Part shown: piece after piece, positions 44,601-51,673 of the stretch
How positions within the stretch are numbered: position 1 is the first letter of the stretch
How the letters are laid out: each line of letters begins with the position of its first letter
The notes under the pieces: model-generated
What the model saw: the letters and a program-made list of their open reading frames with translations, nothing else
What the model was told of the DNA's origin: nothing
Database searches by the model: none
Made by a program: the position numbers and the translations under genes
Source of the DNA: Paraburkholderia hiiakae
GTDB taxonomy: Bacteria; Pseudomonadota; Gammaproteobacteria; Burkholderiales; Burkholderiaceae
Direction of reading: 5' to 3'
Assembly (NCBI RefSeq): GCF_904848665.1
Contig: NZ_CAJHCQ010000005.1
Span: 62,001-126,000 of the forward strand
DNA length: 64,000 nt

Positions 44601-45406
44601 TCATCGACCAGCTCACGTTCGGCGATCACATCGACAACGACACGGCCACCAAGCTGCCGGTGCGTCTCGCGATCTCGCTGCTGAAGAATCGCAAGGGTGA
44701 GATCGACGTCAACATTCCGGTGTCGGGCTCGCTCTCGAACCCCGAGTTCAGCCTGGGCGGCCTGATCTGGAAGGCGGTGCTCAACCTGATCGCGAAGGCG
44801 GTGACCGCGCCGTTCACGCTGCTCGCCAACGCGTTTGGCGGCGGCGGCGAAGATCTCGGCTATGTCGAATTCGCAGCGGGGACGGCCACGCTAACCGATG
44901 CCGACCAGAAGAAGCTCGACACGATCGTGAAGGCGCTCGACGACAAGCCCTCGATCAAGATCGACCTGATCGGCCGCGTCGATCCGGCTGTGGACACGCC
45001 TGCGCTGCGTGAGCAATACGTGGATCGCCTCGTGCGGCTTCAGAAGGTGAAGGACACGGTGGGCAACGGCGAGAGCGTGGATACCTCGCAGGTCAAGGTG
45101 GACGACAAGGAGTACGAGAAGTACCTCACCAAGGTCTATAAGGATGCCGACTTCAAGAAGCCGCACAACATGATCGGCCTCACGAAGACGCTGCCCGTGG
45201 ACGACATGAAGCAGGCTGTGGCCGACCACGCGCCCGTTGACGATGCAGCCTTGCGCAACCTCGCTCAGCAGCGCGCGCAAGCGGTGCAGCAGTACTTCGA
45301 AGGCAAGGTCGATGCGAGCCGCGTGTTCGTCGTCGCGCCGAAGCTGGATGCGAAGGGTATCGACGATAAGGGCGCGACTACGCGTGTGGATTTCGGGCTG
45401 AAATAA
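41636..45406 (+). CDS. Giant DUF748 / AsmA-like envelope protein
   Basis: A 1256-residue protein. A single N-terminal TM (about 27-48, ILTGVVIFLIVFGLVGFFAA) anchors a very long periplasmic beta-rich part typical of AsmA/DUF748 proteins (HVAEQQLSKQLERPVTIGRI, IRVENGQITFDDRLLNEKHV, LDLTASAHDIELTNLTPYSA, ITKGKLNVDLHYAL). The last about 190 residues contain an OmpA-like alpha/beta segment (VEFAAGTATLTDADQKKLDT). AsmA-like proteins are thought to bridge inner and outer membranes and move phospholipids. Ala/Pro linkers lie at about 360-385 and 825-865. The start at 41636 begins just before the TM; the frame is open to 41342. It is a single gene. Confidence 0.9.
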   Translation: MASLNKASLNSSLQSVRAVARAPRTRRILTGVVIFLIVFGLVGFFAAPPIIRHVAEQQLSKQLERPVTIGRIALNPYTLRLEADRVRIGERGGNGDFFDVSRAVVQASWSSIFRAAPIVDELRLDSPRATIVRLDAQHFNFSDLIEKFSTPSKPNSKPTQFSVSNIRVENGQITFDDRLLNEKHVIDRWSLGIPFIATLASKTDIFVQPMLRARIDGASTLAIDGRTKPFSATRESEVELRLTDLDVPKLLSYAPTKLPVTVKSGKLSTNLKLDFVMSGEQPTLRVTGTTDLNDFDSTDNANAPFFGARSLHVAAASLEPFSNVYRFDDIRLDAPTVWLARDKQGVLSVEKLMGTPAAQKEQAANAAPASGASGAAATQAAPAEAKPTPLDLSIRQFALTSGTVHVHDEVPSRPTEFDLTDVTTTLTNFSTTAKAGAPFTFAMNLRDGGSAKVAGAVSLAARTADAKIELQQVALPLSQPYIDNATAAQIVGGKLNLTSQLNANWAQQPAVVQVGQSTLGLESLKIAARGANAPAITLAQGTVQVSGIDLNARKAQIASVDLTGLVVNAERQKDGKIDLAQLASAHQAAPERTAIHAAQKSVQEGPAWRYTIDALTLNNGTINFTDSSTQRPAKLAITPFDLKIQQISDDLRHPLPIDLKATVNRKGTLALSGKINPTPLTAQLKIDANRLDAAAFEPYFGNQLNAVVASALLNMNGQLSVEQGKALKANYRGDAALVDVRMLDKATSGPFAGWRSLALTNLKANYDDARGTDVDASRVTFSGFYGRVLLDAQGKLNLKDVVAHQTGAAQSLTQDTSSKPGAREPVPLTPQAASAPVQTASAPGPASAPATVVAAQAPKNPVRLHFGELVLQDGRVNYADNFIKPNYTADLVQIHGTVGAFGTESTTPAPVDVSAKLKANGPLSIKGTVNPLIEKPSLDLTASAHDIELTNLTPYSAKYAGYPITKGKLNVDLHYALANDQLTANNHIFIDQLTFGDHIDNDTATKLPVRLAISLLKNRKGEIDVNIPVSGSLSNPEFSLGGLIWKAVLNLIAKAVTAPFTLLANAFGGGGEDLGYVEFAAGTATLTDADQKKLDTIVKALDDKPSIKIDLIGRVDPAVDTPALREQYVDRLVRLQKVKDTVGNGESVDTSQVKVDDKEYEKYLTKVYKDADFKKPHNMIGLTKTLPVDDMKQAVADHAPVDDAALRNLAQQRAQAVQQYFEGKVDASRVFVVAPKLDAKGIDDKGATTRVDFGLK

Positions 45407-45422
45407 GCGGCGCGATTCAATG

Positions 45423-45462
45423 CAGCGGCGCGCTTCGGTTCAACCGGCGCGCCGCAGCTTTT
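45423..45462 (+). terminator. Terminator of the DUF748 gene
   Basis: GCGGCGCGC at 45425-45433 pairs with GCGCGCCGC at 45447-45455 and is followed by AGCTTTTCC. It overlaps the 3' end of the convergent MocR gene. Confidence 0.6.
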
Positions 45463-46966
45463 CCGGCCTCGCAAACGCGTGTTCCTCGATCACCTGCGCG
45501 AGCGTCGCAAAGGCCGGCGCGATTTCCTCGTGAGGCACGCACGCGTAACCGGTTAGCAATCCTTTGCGATCCTGGCGCCCGCTGTAGTAGGCCGCAAGCG
45601 GGCGCACGATTACGCCCGCATCGTAGGCGGCCGTCGCGACGGCGCGATCGTCGGCGTGCTCGGGCAGGCCGAGCACGAAGTGCAGGCCCGCTTCGTCGCC
45701 CATGACCGGCAGCGCGTCGCCGAAATGGCGCGTGACCGCGTCGATCAGCAACTGGCGCCGCTCGCCATAGAGCGTGCGCATGCGGCGCACGTGCGAGGTG
45801 AGATAGCCGTCCATGATGAATTCGGCGAGCACGGCTTGCTGCATGAGCTGGCCTTCGCGATACAGCTCCGCCACGCCCGTGCGGAACGTGGCCGCGAGCC
45901 GCTCGGGCACGACCATGTAGCCGATGCGCAGGCCCGGAAACAGCAGCTTGCCGAGACTGCCCACGTAGATCACGCGGTCTGATTCGTCGAGACCTTGCAG
46001 GGAGGCGAGCGGGCGGCTGCCGTAGCGGAACTCGCTGTCGTAGTCGTCCTCGATGATCCATACGTTGTGCTGGCGCGCGTATTCGAGCAGCGTGCGGCGG
46101 CGCGCGAGGCTCATCACCATGCCGAGCGGGTATTGATGCGAAGGTGTGACGAGCGCGATGCGCGGCGGGTCGCGCAGGTCCTGTTCGCGCGGATTGAGCC
46201 CTTCGTCGTCGACGGGAATGGGCGTGAGCTTCAATCCTGAGGACTGCAACACACTGCGCGCGCCCCAATAGCACGGCTCTTCCACCCATGCGCGGTCGCC
46301 CACATCGGCGAGCAGGCGCACAGCGAGATCGATGGACTGGTGAATGCCGGTCGTGATGATGATCTGGTCCGGCGTGCAGCGCACCGAGCGCGCCACGCGC
46401 AGGTAGTCCGAAAGCGCGCGCCGCAGCGGCCGGTAGCCGCCGCCGGGCGCGTACGTTAGCAAACCATGATTCGCCGATTTCCACAGCCGCGCCTGCAGGC
46501 GGCTCCACGTGCGCGCGGGAAATTCGGCCACGTCGGGCACGCCCGGCATGAAGGCGCCCCACTGCTTGGCGGACACGCCTGCCTCGTCGATGAGGCGTTG
46601 GCCGCGCATCGACATGTCGCCGCGCCGGGAGGCGCCGCTCGCATCGTCTTCCTCGTCGGCGGGGGCGGCAGCCGGCGCTACCGTGCTCACGGCGGCCGAG
46701 TCGGGCCGTGTGTCGGCGACATAGGTGCCGCTGCCCGTGGTCGAGATCACGTAGCCTTCGGCGCTCAGCTGGTCGTACACGTGCAGCACGGTGTTGCGCG
46801 CCACGCCGAGGTCGCCAGCCAGCGTGCGCGAGCTGGGCAGCTTGGTGCCGGGCGCGAGCCGGCCCGTCAGGATGGCCTGCTGCATGAGCTGCAGCAGCTG
46901 ACGGTAGGCGGGCTCGGCGCTTTCCTTGTCGAGTTGCGCCGCGAGCCATTCGGACAGGATGACCAT
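45440..46966 (-). CDS. MocR-type regulator (GntR HTH fused to aminotransferase-like domain)
   Basis: A 508-residue regulator. The winged HTH at about residues 15-80 (EPAYRQLLQLMQQAILTGRL, LPSSRTLAGDLGVARNTVLH, VYDQLSAEGYV) is followed by a fold-type I aminotransferase-like domain with PLP-binding lysine in VGSLGKLLFPGLRIGYMV and NVWIIEDDYDSEFRYGS. MocR proteins use PLP and often an amine or amino acid as effector. It is divergent from a polyamine-type ABC importer, which it probably regulates. Start at 46966 chosen because MVILSEWLAAQL fits the family; an in-frame ATG at 47005 would add 13 residues but lies inside the presumed operator. Confidence 0.93.
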   Translation of the reverse strand: MVILSEWLAAQLDKESAEPAYRQLLQLMQQAILTGRLAPGTKLPSSRTLAGDLGVARNTVLHVYDQLSAEGYVISTTGSGTYVADTRPDSAAVSTVAPAAAPADEEDDASGASRRGDMSMRGQRLIDEAGVSAKQWGAFMPGVPDVAEFPARTWSRLQARLWKSANHGLLTYAPGGGYRPLRRALSDYLRVARSVRCTPDQIIITTGIHQSIDLAVRLLADVGDRAWVEEPCYWGARSVLQSSGLKLTPIPVDDEGLNPREQDLRDPPRIALVTPSHQYPLGMVMSLARRRTLLEYARQHNVWIIEDDYDSEFRYGSRPLASLQGLDESDRVIYVGSLGKLLFPGLRIGYMVVPERLAATFRTGVAELYREGQLMQQAVLAEFIMDGYLTSHVRRMRTLYGERRQLLIDAVTRHFGDALPVMGDEAGLHFVLGLPEHADDRAVATAAYDAGVIVRPLAAYYSGRQDRKGLLTGYACVPHEEIAPAFATLAQVIEEHAFARPEKLRRAG

Positions 46967-46973
46967 GGCCAAG

Positions 46974-47031
46974 TGGTTCCATCGAGAATAATGAAATGGC
47001 TCCATTGAATAGAGCCGGGACCATCTATAGT
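46974..47031. promoter_or_regulatory. Putative MocR operator and divergent promoter
   Basis: TGGTTCCAT at 46974-46982 is directly repeated as TGGCTCCAT at 46997-47005, 23 bases on; an inverted half-site GGGACCA lies at 47017-47023. Direct repeats are the usual MocR target. A -10 TATAGT at 47026-47031 with TTGAAT at 47005-47010 (15-base spacer, too short) points to the transporter operon and would need an activator. Confidence 0.5.
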
Positions 47032-47131
47032 AATTCGCACGTCAGTTTCGGTTAATGCCTGTGACAGGATTTATTTAATCGTGTCAGAAGAGGCGGGCCG
47101 GGAAAAAGAGCAAGCAATGGAGACAGGGCGA

Positions 47132-48223
47132 ATGAAGACCTCGGATGTGATCGTCAGCTTTCGCGGCGTACGCAAGACGTACGACGGCGAGACACTGGTC
47201 GTCAAACAACTTGACCTTGATATTTATCAAGGGGAGTTTTTGACGCTGCTTGGGCCGTCCGGCTCGGGCAAAACCACCTGCCTGATGATGCTCGCCGGCT
47301 TCGAGTTTCCCACCGGCGGCGAGATCCGCCTCGAAGGCAAGCTGCTCAATAACGTGCCGCCGCACAAGCGCGACATCGGCATGGTGTTTCAGAACTACGC
47401 ACTCTTTCCGCACCTCACGGTCGAGCAGAACGTGGCTTACCCGCTGGGCGTGCGCAAGGTGCCCACTGCCGAGCGCGCGCAGCGCGTGAACGACGCGCTC
47501 AAGATGGTGCGCATGGAAGGCTTCGCGAAGCGCTATCCTGCGCAGCTCTCGGGCGGCCAGCAGCAGCGCATCGCGCTTGCCCGCGCGCTCGTGTTCCAGC
47601 CCAAGCTCGTGCTGATGGACGAGCCGCTCGGCGCGCTCGACAAGCAATTGCGCGAACATATGCAGTACGAACTGAAATCGCTGCACGAGAAGCTTGGCGT
47701 CACCTTCGTTTATGTCACGCACGACCAGGGCGAGGCGCTCACGATGTCGGACCGCGTGGCCGTGTTCGACAAGGGCATCGTGCAGCAGCTCGACAGCGTG
47801 GACCGGCTCTACGAGTCGCCGTGCAACGAATTCGTGGCGAACTTCATCGGCGACAGCAACCGGCTGCGCGGCACCATCGCCGCCGTGGATGGCGAGTACT
47901 GCGAAATGCATCTCGCGGACGGTACGCGTCTCAAGGGCCGCAACGTGGCGGGTGCGCAGGCCGGTGCCGCGGCGATCGCCTGCATTCGCCCCGAGCGCAT
48001 GAAGCTCGCGTACGGTTCGAAGGGCAACGGTGCAAACGCGCTGGCGGGCGAAGCGCGCGGCCTCATCTATTTCGGCGACCACGTGCGCATGCGCTGTGGC
48101 TTGCCCCAGCAGGACGAGTGCTTCGTGAAGGTGCCGCTCGGCACCGAGGCGCTCGCCGGCTTCGCGCCCGGTCAGCCGGTCGCACTCGAATTCGCGCCTG
48201 AGCATCTGCGCGTGTTCGCTTGA
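47132..48223 (+). CDS. Polyamine-type ABC transporter ATP-binding protein
   Basis: A 363-residue PotA-like ATPase. Walker A GPSGSGKTT is at residues 41-49. The Q-loop is GMVFQNYALFPHLTV, the signature LSGGQQQRIALARAL, Walker B LVLMDEPLGALD and the H-loop VYVTHDQGEA. A C-terminal TOBE domain follows (SNRLRGTIAAVDGEYCEMHL). The start at 47132 has GGAG 9 bases upstream; ATG 47117 and GTG 47081 in the same frame are alternatives. It is first in an operon of four: ATPase, binding protein, two permeases. MocR control of the operon suggests a substrate such as putrescine, GABA or another amine; this is not proven. Confidence 0.94.
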   Translation: MKTSDVIVSFRGVRKTYDGETLVVKQLDLDIYQGEFLTLLGPSGSGKTTCLMMLAGFEFPTGGEIRLEGKLLNNVPPHKRDIGMVFQNYALFPHLTVEQNVAYPLGVRKVPTAERAQRVNDALKMVRMEGFAKRYPAQLSGGQQQRIALARALVFQPKLVLMDEPLGALDKQLREHMQYELKSLHEKLGVTFVYVTHDQGEALTMSDRVAVFDKGIVQQLDSVDRLYESPCNEFVANFIGDSNRLRGTIAAVDGEYCEMHLADGTRLKGRNVAGAQAGAAAIACIRPERMKLAYGSKGNGANALAGEARGLIYFGDHVRMRCGLPQQDECFVKVPLGTEALAGFAPGQPVALEFAPEHLRVFA

Positions 48224-48350
48224 GGCGTGCGGGCGCGGCGCGCAATCTCGCGCGCCGTCGCTTCGCGAAGCAAGCGTCTCGACGATCGGGCCACGTTTCT
48301 CGCATCGAAGGGCCCGGCAAGACAAACCACCAAGGAGAAGGGACTCAACC

Positions 48351-49394
48351 ATGAAGCAGATCGGCAACATGCGCGTTGCAGCGGTCGCGGCCGCGCTCGC
48401 ACTCTCGTTCGGCGTGGCGAATGCCGCGGAACTGACCGTCGTGAACTTTGGCGGCGCCAATGGCAATGCGCAGAAGGCGGCGTTCAATGAGCCGTTCCAG
48501 TCGCAGACGGGCAACAAGATCACCGCTGTCGAGTACAACGGCGAGCAGGCCAAGGTGAAGGCCATGGTCGACGCGAAGCACGTGGACTGGGATGTGGTGG
48601 AAGTCGAAACCGGCGACATCGCGCGCGGCTGCGACGAAGGTCTCTACGAGAAGCTCGACTGGGCCAAGCTCGGCAACAAGGGCGATTTCATTAAGGCGGC
48701 GCAGCAGCCCTGCGGCGCAGGCTTCTTCGTGTGGTCGACGGCGCTCGCCTACAACGCCGACAAGCTCAAGACCGCGCCCACGAGCTGGGCCGACTTCTGG
48801 GACGTGAAGAAATTCCCGGGCAAGCGTGGCATGCGCAAGGGCGCTCAGTACAACCTGGAATTCGCGCTGATGGCCGACGGCGTGCCGCCGCAGGACGTCT
48901 ACAAGGTGCTCTCGACGAAGGCGGGCCAGGACCGCGCGTTCAAGAAGCTCGATGAACTGAAGCCGAACATCCAGTGGTGGGAAGCCGGCGCGCAGCCGCC
49001 GCAGTTCCTGGTCGCGGGGGACGTGGTGATGTCCACGGCGTTCAATGGCCGTATCGACGCTGCGCAGCGCGAAGGCAAGAACCTCAAGGTCGTCTGGAAC
49101 GGCAGCATCTACGACCTCGACTACTGGGCGATTCCGAAGGGCGCGCCGAACAAGGCGCTGGCCGAGCAGTACATCGCCTATACGCTCTCGCAGAAGCCGC
49201 AGCAGGCATACGCGCAGCATATCGCGTACGGCCCGGTGAACGAGACCGCGATCAAGGCGCTCGACGCGAAGACGCTCGGCAATCTGCCGAACTCGCCGGC
49301 CAACGGCAAGAACGCGATCCAGCAGAACCTCACGTTCTGGACCGATCACGGCGACGAACTGGAGCAGCGCTTCGCCTCGTGGGCCGCGAAGTAA
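48351..49394 (+). CDS. Polyamine-type ABC transporter periplasmic binding protein
   Basis: A 347-residue exported protein of the PotD/SBP_bac_8 family. The signal peptide is residues 1-25 (VAAVAAALALSFGVANAAE). The mature part starts LTVVNFGGANGNAQKAAFNE and contains DVVEVETGDIARGCDEGLYE, SWADFWDVKKFPGKRGMRKG, VVWNGSIYDLDYWAIPKGAP and YAQHIAYGPVN. It should capture the substrate in the periplasm. Start ATG at 48351 with AAGGAG upstream. It is followed by a hairpin before the permease genes, which probably keeps its mRNA more abundant than theirs. Confidence 0.93.
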   Translation: MKQIGNMRVAAVAAALALSFGVANAAELTVVNFGGANGNAQKAAFNEPFQSQTGNKITAVEYNGEQAKVKAMVDAKHVDWDVVEVETGDIARGCDEGLYEKLDWAKLGNKGDFIKAAQQPCGAGFFVWSTALAYNADKLKTAPTSWADFWDVKKFPGKRGMRKGAQYNLEFALMADGVPPQDVYKVLSTKAGQDRAFKKLDELKPNIQWWEAGAQPPQFLVAGDVVMSTAFNGRIDAAQREGKNLKVVWNGSIYDLDYWAIPKGAPNKALAEQYIAYTLSQKPQQAYAQHIAYGPVNETAIKALDAKTLGNLPNSPANGKNAIQQNLTFWTDHGDELEQRFASWAAK

Positions 49395-49407
49395 GTGTGA
49401 TGTAGTG

Positions 49408-49437
49408 ACGCTCCGGTGCTCAAGTGCCGGAGCGTTT
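49408..49437 (+). terminator. Intercistronic hairpin between binding protein and permease
   Basis: ACGCTCCGG at 49408-49416 pairs perfectly with CCGGAGCGT at 49427-49435 around a 10-base loop, followed by only TT. This weak terminator or stabilising hairpin fits differential expression within the operon. Confidence 0.6.
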
Positions 49438-49473
49438 GGCTGCTTCGTGCGGCCCGGAGGCTGGAGACAGTAA

Positions 49474-50760
49474 GTGACCACAATGACGACCGTGACCAAC
49501 GTTGCCGGCGCGGCACGCGAAGAGACCGCGCGCCTGAAGCGCGAACTGCGCGTGGCGCAAGCGAAGAAGCGCACGATGGCGCTCATGCTCATCGCGCCGC
49601 TCGCGATCTTTTTGCTGCTGATTTTCGTGGTGCCGATCGCCGCGCTGCTTACACGCGCGGTGCAGAATCCGGAAGTGGCGACGGCGCTGCCGCATACCAT
49701 TACGGCGCTGCGCGCCTGGGACCGCAAGAGCGCGCCGCCCGACGCGGCCTACGCGGCGCTCGCGCAGGACCTGACCATCGTCCAGAACGGCGACGCGATG
49801 GGCGCACTGGCGCGCCGCCTGAACGTGGAAATCGCGGGCTTCCGCTCGCTGGTCGCGAAGACGGCGCGCGCCATGCCGCTCGCCGGCGACGACGGCAAAC
49901 CGCTCACGCTCACCCCCGCGCAAACACGCGCCAAAATCGTCGAACTCGACGACCGCTGGAGTGACGTCGCGTACTGGCAGGCCATCGCCAAGAACAGTTC
50001 GCGTTACTCACCGTTCTACCTGCTCGCCTCGCTCGACCACCGGCAGGATGCGTTCGGCAATATCGTGGCCGCCGACCCTGAGCAGAAGATCTATCTCGAT
50101 GTGTTCGGCCGCACGTTCGTCATCAGCGTGTTCGTGACGGTGTTCGCGTTGCTGCTCGGCTACCCGCTCGCCTACTGGATCTCGACGCTCTCCGAGCGCC
50201 GCGCGAATCTCGCGACGATCCTCGTGCTGATTCCGTTCTGGACGTCGATTCTCGTGCGCGTGGCCGCGTGGATCGTGATTCTTCAGGGCGAGGGCCTCGT
50301 CAATAAGGCGCTGCTGGGCACGGGCCTCATCTCGCAGCCATTGACGCTGCTCTTCAACCGCGTGGGCGTCTATATCTCGATGACGCACATCCTGCTGCCG
50401 TTCATGGTGCTGCCGCTCTACAGCGTGATGAAGTCGATTCCGCCTACGTACCAACGCGCCGCGGTGTCGCTGGGCAGCCATCCGTTCGCGGCCTTCTGGC
50501 GCGTGTACGTGCCGCAGACCTATCCAGGCGTGGGCGCGGGCGTGCTGCTCGTGTTCATTCTCTCGATTGGCTACTACATCACGCCGGCGCTGCTCGGCGG
50601 CCCCGGCGACCAGATGGTCAGCTACTACGTGGCGTACTTCACCAACGTGTCGATCAACTGGGGCATGGCCTGCGCGCTCGGCGCGCTGCTGCTCGCGGCG
50701 ACCACGGTGCTCTATTTCGTCTACGGGCGCTTCACGCGCACGCAACTGAGCCTCGGCTGA
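49474..50760 (+). CDS. Polyamine-type ABC transporter permease 1 (with large periplasmic loop)
   Basis: A 428-residue PotB-like permease, about 140 residues longer than usual. TM1 is at about 34-62 (MALMLIAPLAIFLLLIFVVP). Then comes an unusually large hydrophilic region of about 140 residues before TM2 (GRTFVISVFVTVFALLLGYP). The EAA loop YQRAAVSLGSHPFAAFWRVY contacts the ATPase. The GTG start at 49474 has GGAG 7 bases upstream; ATG 49483 is an alternative. The loop begins with helices rich in Ala and Arg (PDAAYAALAQDLTIVQNGDA). It forms the inner-membrane channel with the next gene product. Confidence 0.92.
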   Translation: MTTMTTVTNVAGAAREETARLKRELRVAQAKKRTMALMLIAPLAIFLLLIFVVPIAALLTRAVQNPEVATALPHTITALRAWDRKSAPPDAAYAALAQDLTIVQNGDAMGALARRLNVEIAGFRSLVAKTARAMPLAGDDGKPLTLTPAQTRAKIVELDDRWSDVAYWQAIAKNSSRYSPFYLLASLDHRQDAFGNIVAADPEQKIYLDVFGRTFVISVFVTVFALLLGYPLAYWISTLSERRANLATILVLIPFWTSILVRVAAWIVILQGEGLVNKALLGTGLISQPLTLLFNRVGVYISMTHILLPFMVLPLYSVMKSIPPTYQRAAVSLGSHPFAAFWRVYVPQTYPGVGAGVLLVFILSIGYYITPALLGGPGDQMVSYYVAYFTNVSINWGMACALGALLLAATTVLYFVYGRFTRTQLSLG

Positions 50761-50773
50761 GGAAGGCGCAATC

Positions 50774-51613
50774 ATGAAATTCGCCAAACCGCTTTTTGCG
50801 CCGCATACATCGGCCGTCGAACGCGTGTGGTACTTCGCGCTGCGCGCGCTCGTCGTGCTCACGCTGCTGTATCTGATCCTGCCCGTGCTCGCGATCGTGC
50901 CGCTGTCGTTTTCGTCGAGCACGTTCCTGGTTTATCCGATCCCGGGCTGGTCGCTGCGCTGGTACGAGAACCTCGTGATGTCCGACGAATGGCGCATGGC
51001 CGCGAAGAACAGCTTTATCGTGGGCCCGGCGGCGACGCTCGTGGCGACCGTCCTTGGCACGCTCGCGGCCATCGGCATCACGAAAGCCGATTTCCGCGGC
51101 AAGGCGCTGCTCATGGCCGTGCTCATTTCGCCGATGATCGTGCCGGTGGTCGTGGTGGGCGTGGGCATGTATTTGTTCTTCGCGCCGCTGGGTCTCGCCA
51201 ATACGTATCTCGGGCTGATCCTCGCGCACGCGTCGCTCGGCGTGCCGTTCGTGGTGACGACAGTCGCGGCCACGCTGCAGGGCTTCAATCACAATCTCGT
51301 GCGTGCGAGTCTTTCGCTCGGGGCGAATCCGGTCACGACGTTCTTCCGCATCACGCTGCCCGTGATCGCGCCGGGTGTGATTTCGGGCGCGCTCTTTGCA
51401 TTCGCCACTTCGTTCGATGAGGTGGTCGTGACGCTCTTCCTCGCGGGCGCCGACCAGACCACTTTGCCGCGCCAGATGTTCACGGGCATCCGCGAGAACA
51501 TCAGTCCGACGATCGCTGCGCTCGCAACGATCCTGATTGTGTTCTCCACATGTTTGCTGCTCGCGCTCGAATGGTTGCGCGGCAGGAATGCGGCGCGCGC
51601 GGTGAAGGCGTGA
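50774..51613 (+). CDS. Polyamine-type ABC transporter permease 2
   Basis: A 279-residue PotC-like permease with about six TM helices (ALVVLTLLYLILPVLAIVPL, AATLVATVLGTLAAIGITKA, LLMAVLISPMIVPVVVVGVG and more). The EAA motif is LVRASLSLGANPVTTFFRIT. Its length and layout match the family. The start ATG is 13 bases after the first permease's stop, with GGAAGG upstream. It is the last gene of the importer operon, followed by a strong terminator. Confidence 0.94.
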   Translation: MKFAKPLFAPHTSAVERVWYFALRALVVLTLLYLILPVLAIVPLSFSSSTFLVYPIPGWSLRWYENLVMSDEWRMAAKNSFIVGPAATLVATVLGTLAAIGITKADFRGKALLMAVLISPMIVPVVVVGVGMYLFFAPLGLANTYLGLILAHASLGVPFVVTTVAATLQGFNHNLVRASLSLGANPVTTFFRITLPVIAPGVISGALFAFATSFDEVVVTLFLAGADQTTLPRQMFTGIRENISPTIAALATILIVFSTCLLLALEWLRGRNAARAVKA

Positions 51614-51634
51614 TGGGGTGAGATGTCGATGGAG

Positions 51635-51664
51635 AAAAAGGCAGCGCCGCGGCGCTGCCTTTTT
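51635..51664. terminator. Bidirectional terminator
   Basis: AAAAAGGCAGCGCC at 51635-51648 pairs with GGCGCTGCCTTTTT at 51651-51664. It lies between the convergent permease and amidase genes and has T-runs on both strands. Confidence 0.92.
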
Positions 51665-51673
51665 GCTTCTGCG

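Noticed and set aside
41585..44629. 1014-codon open frame antisense to the DUF748 gene
   Set aside because: Composition (Arg/Glu/His rich) is that of an antisense shadow and no start region is plausible.
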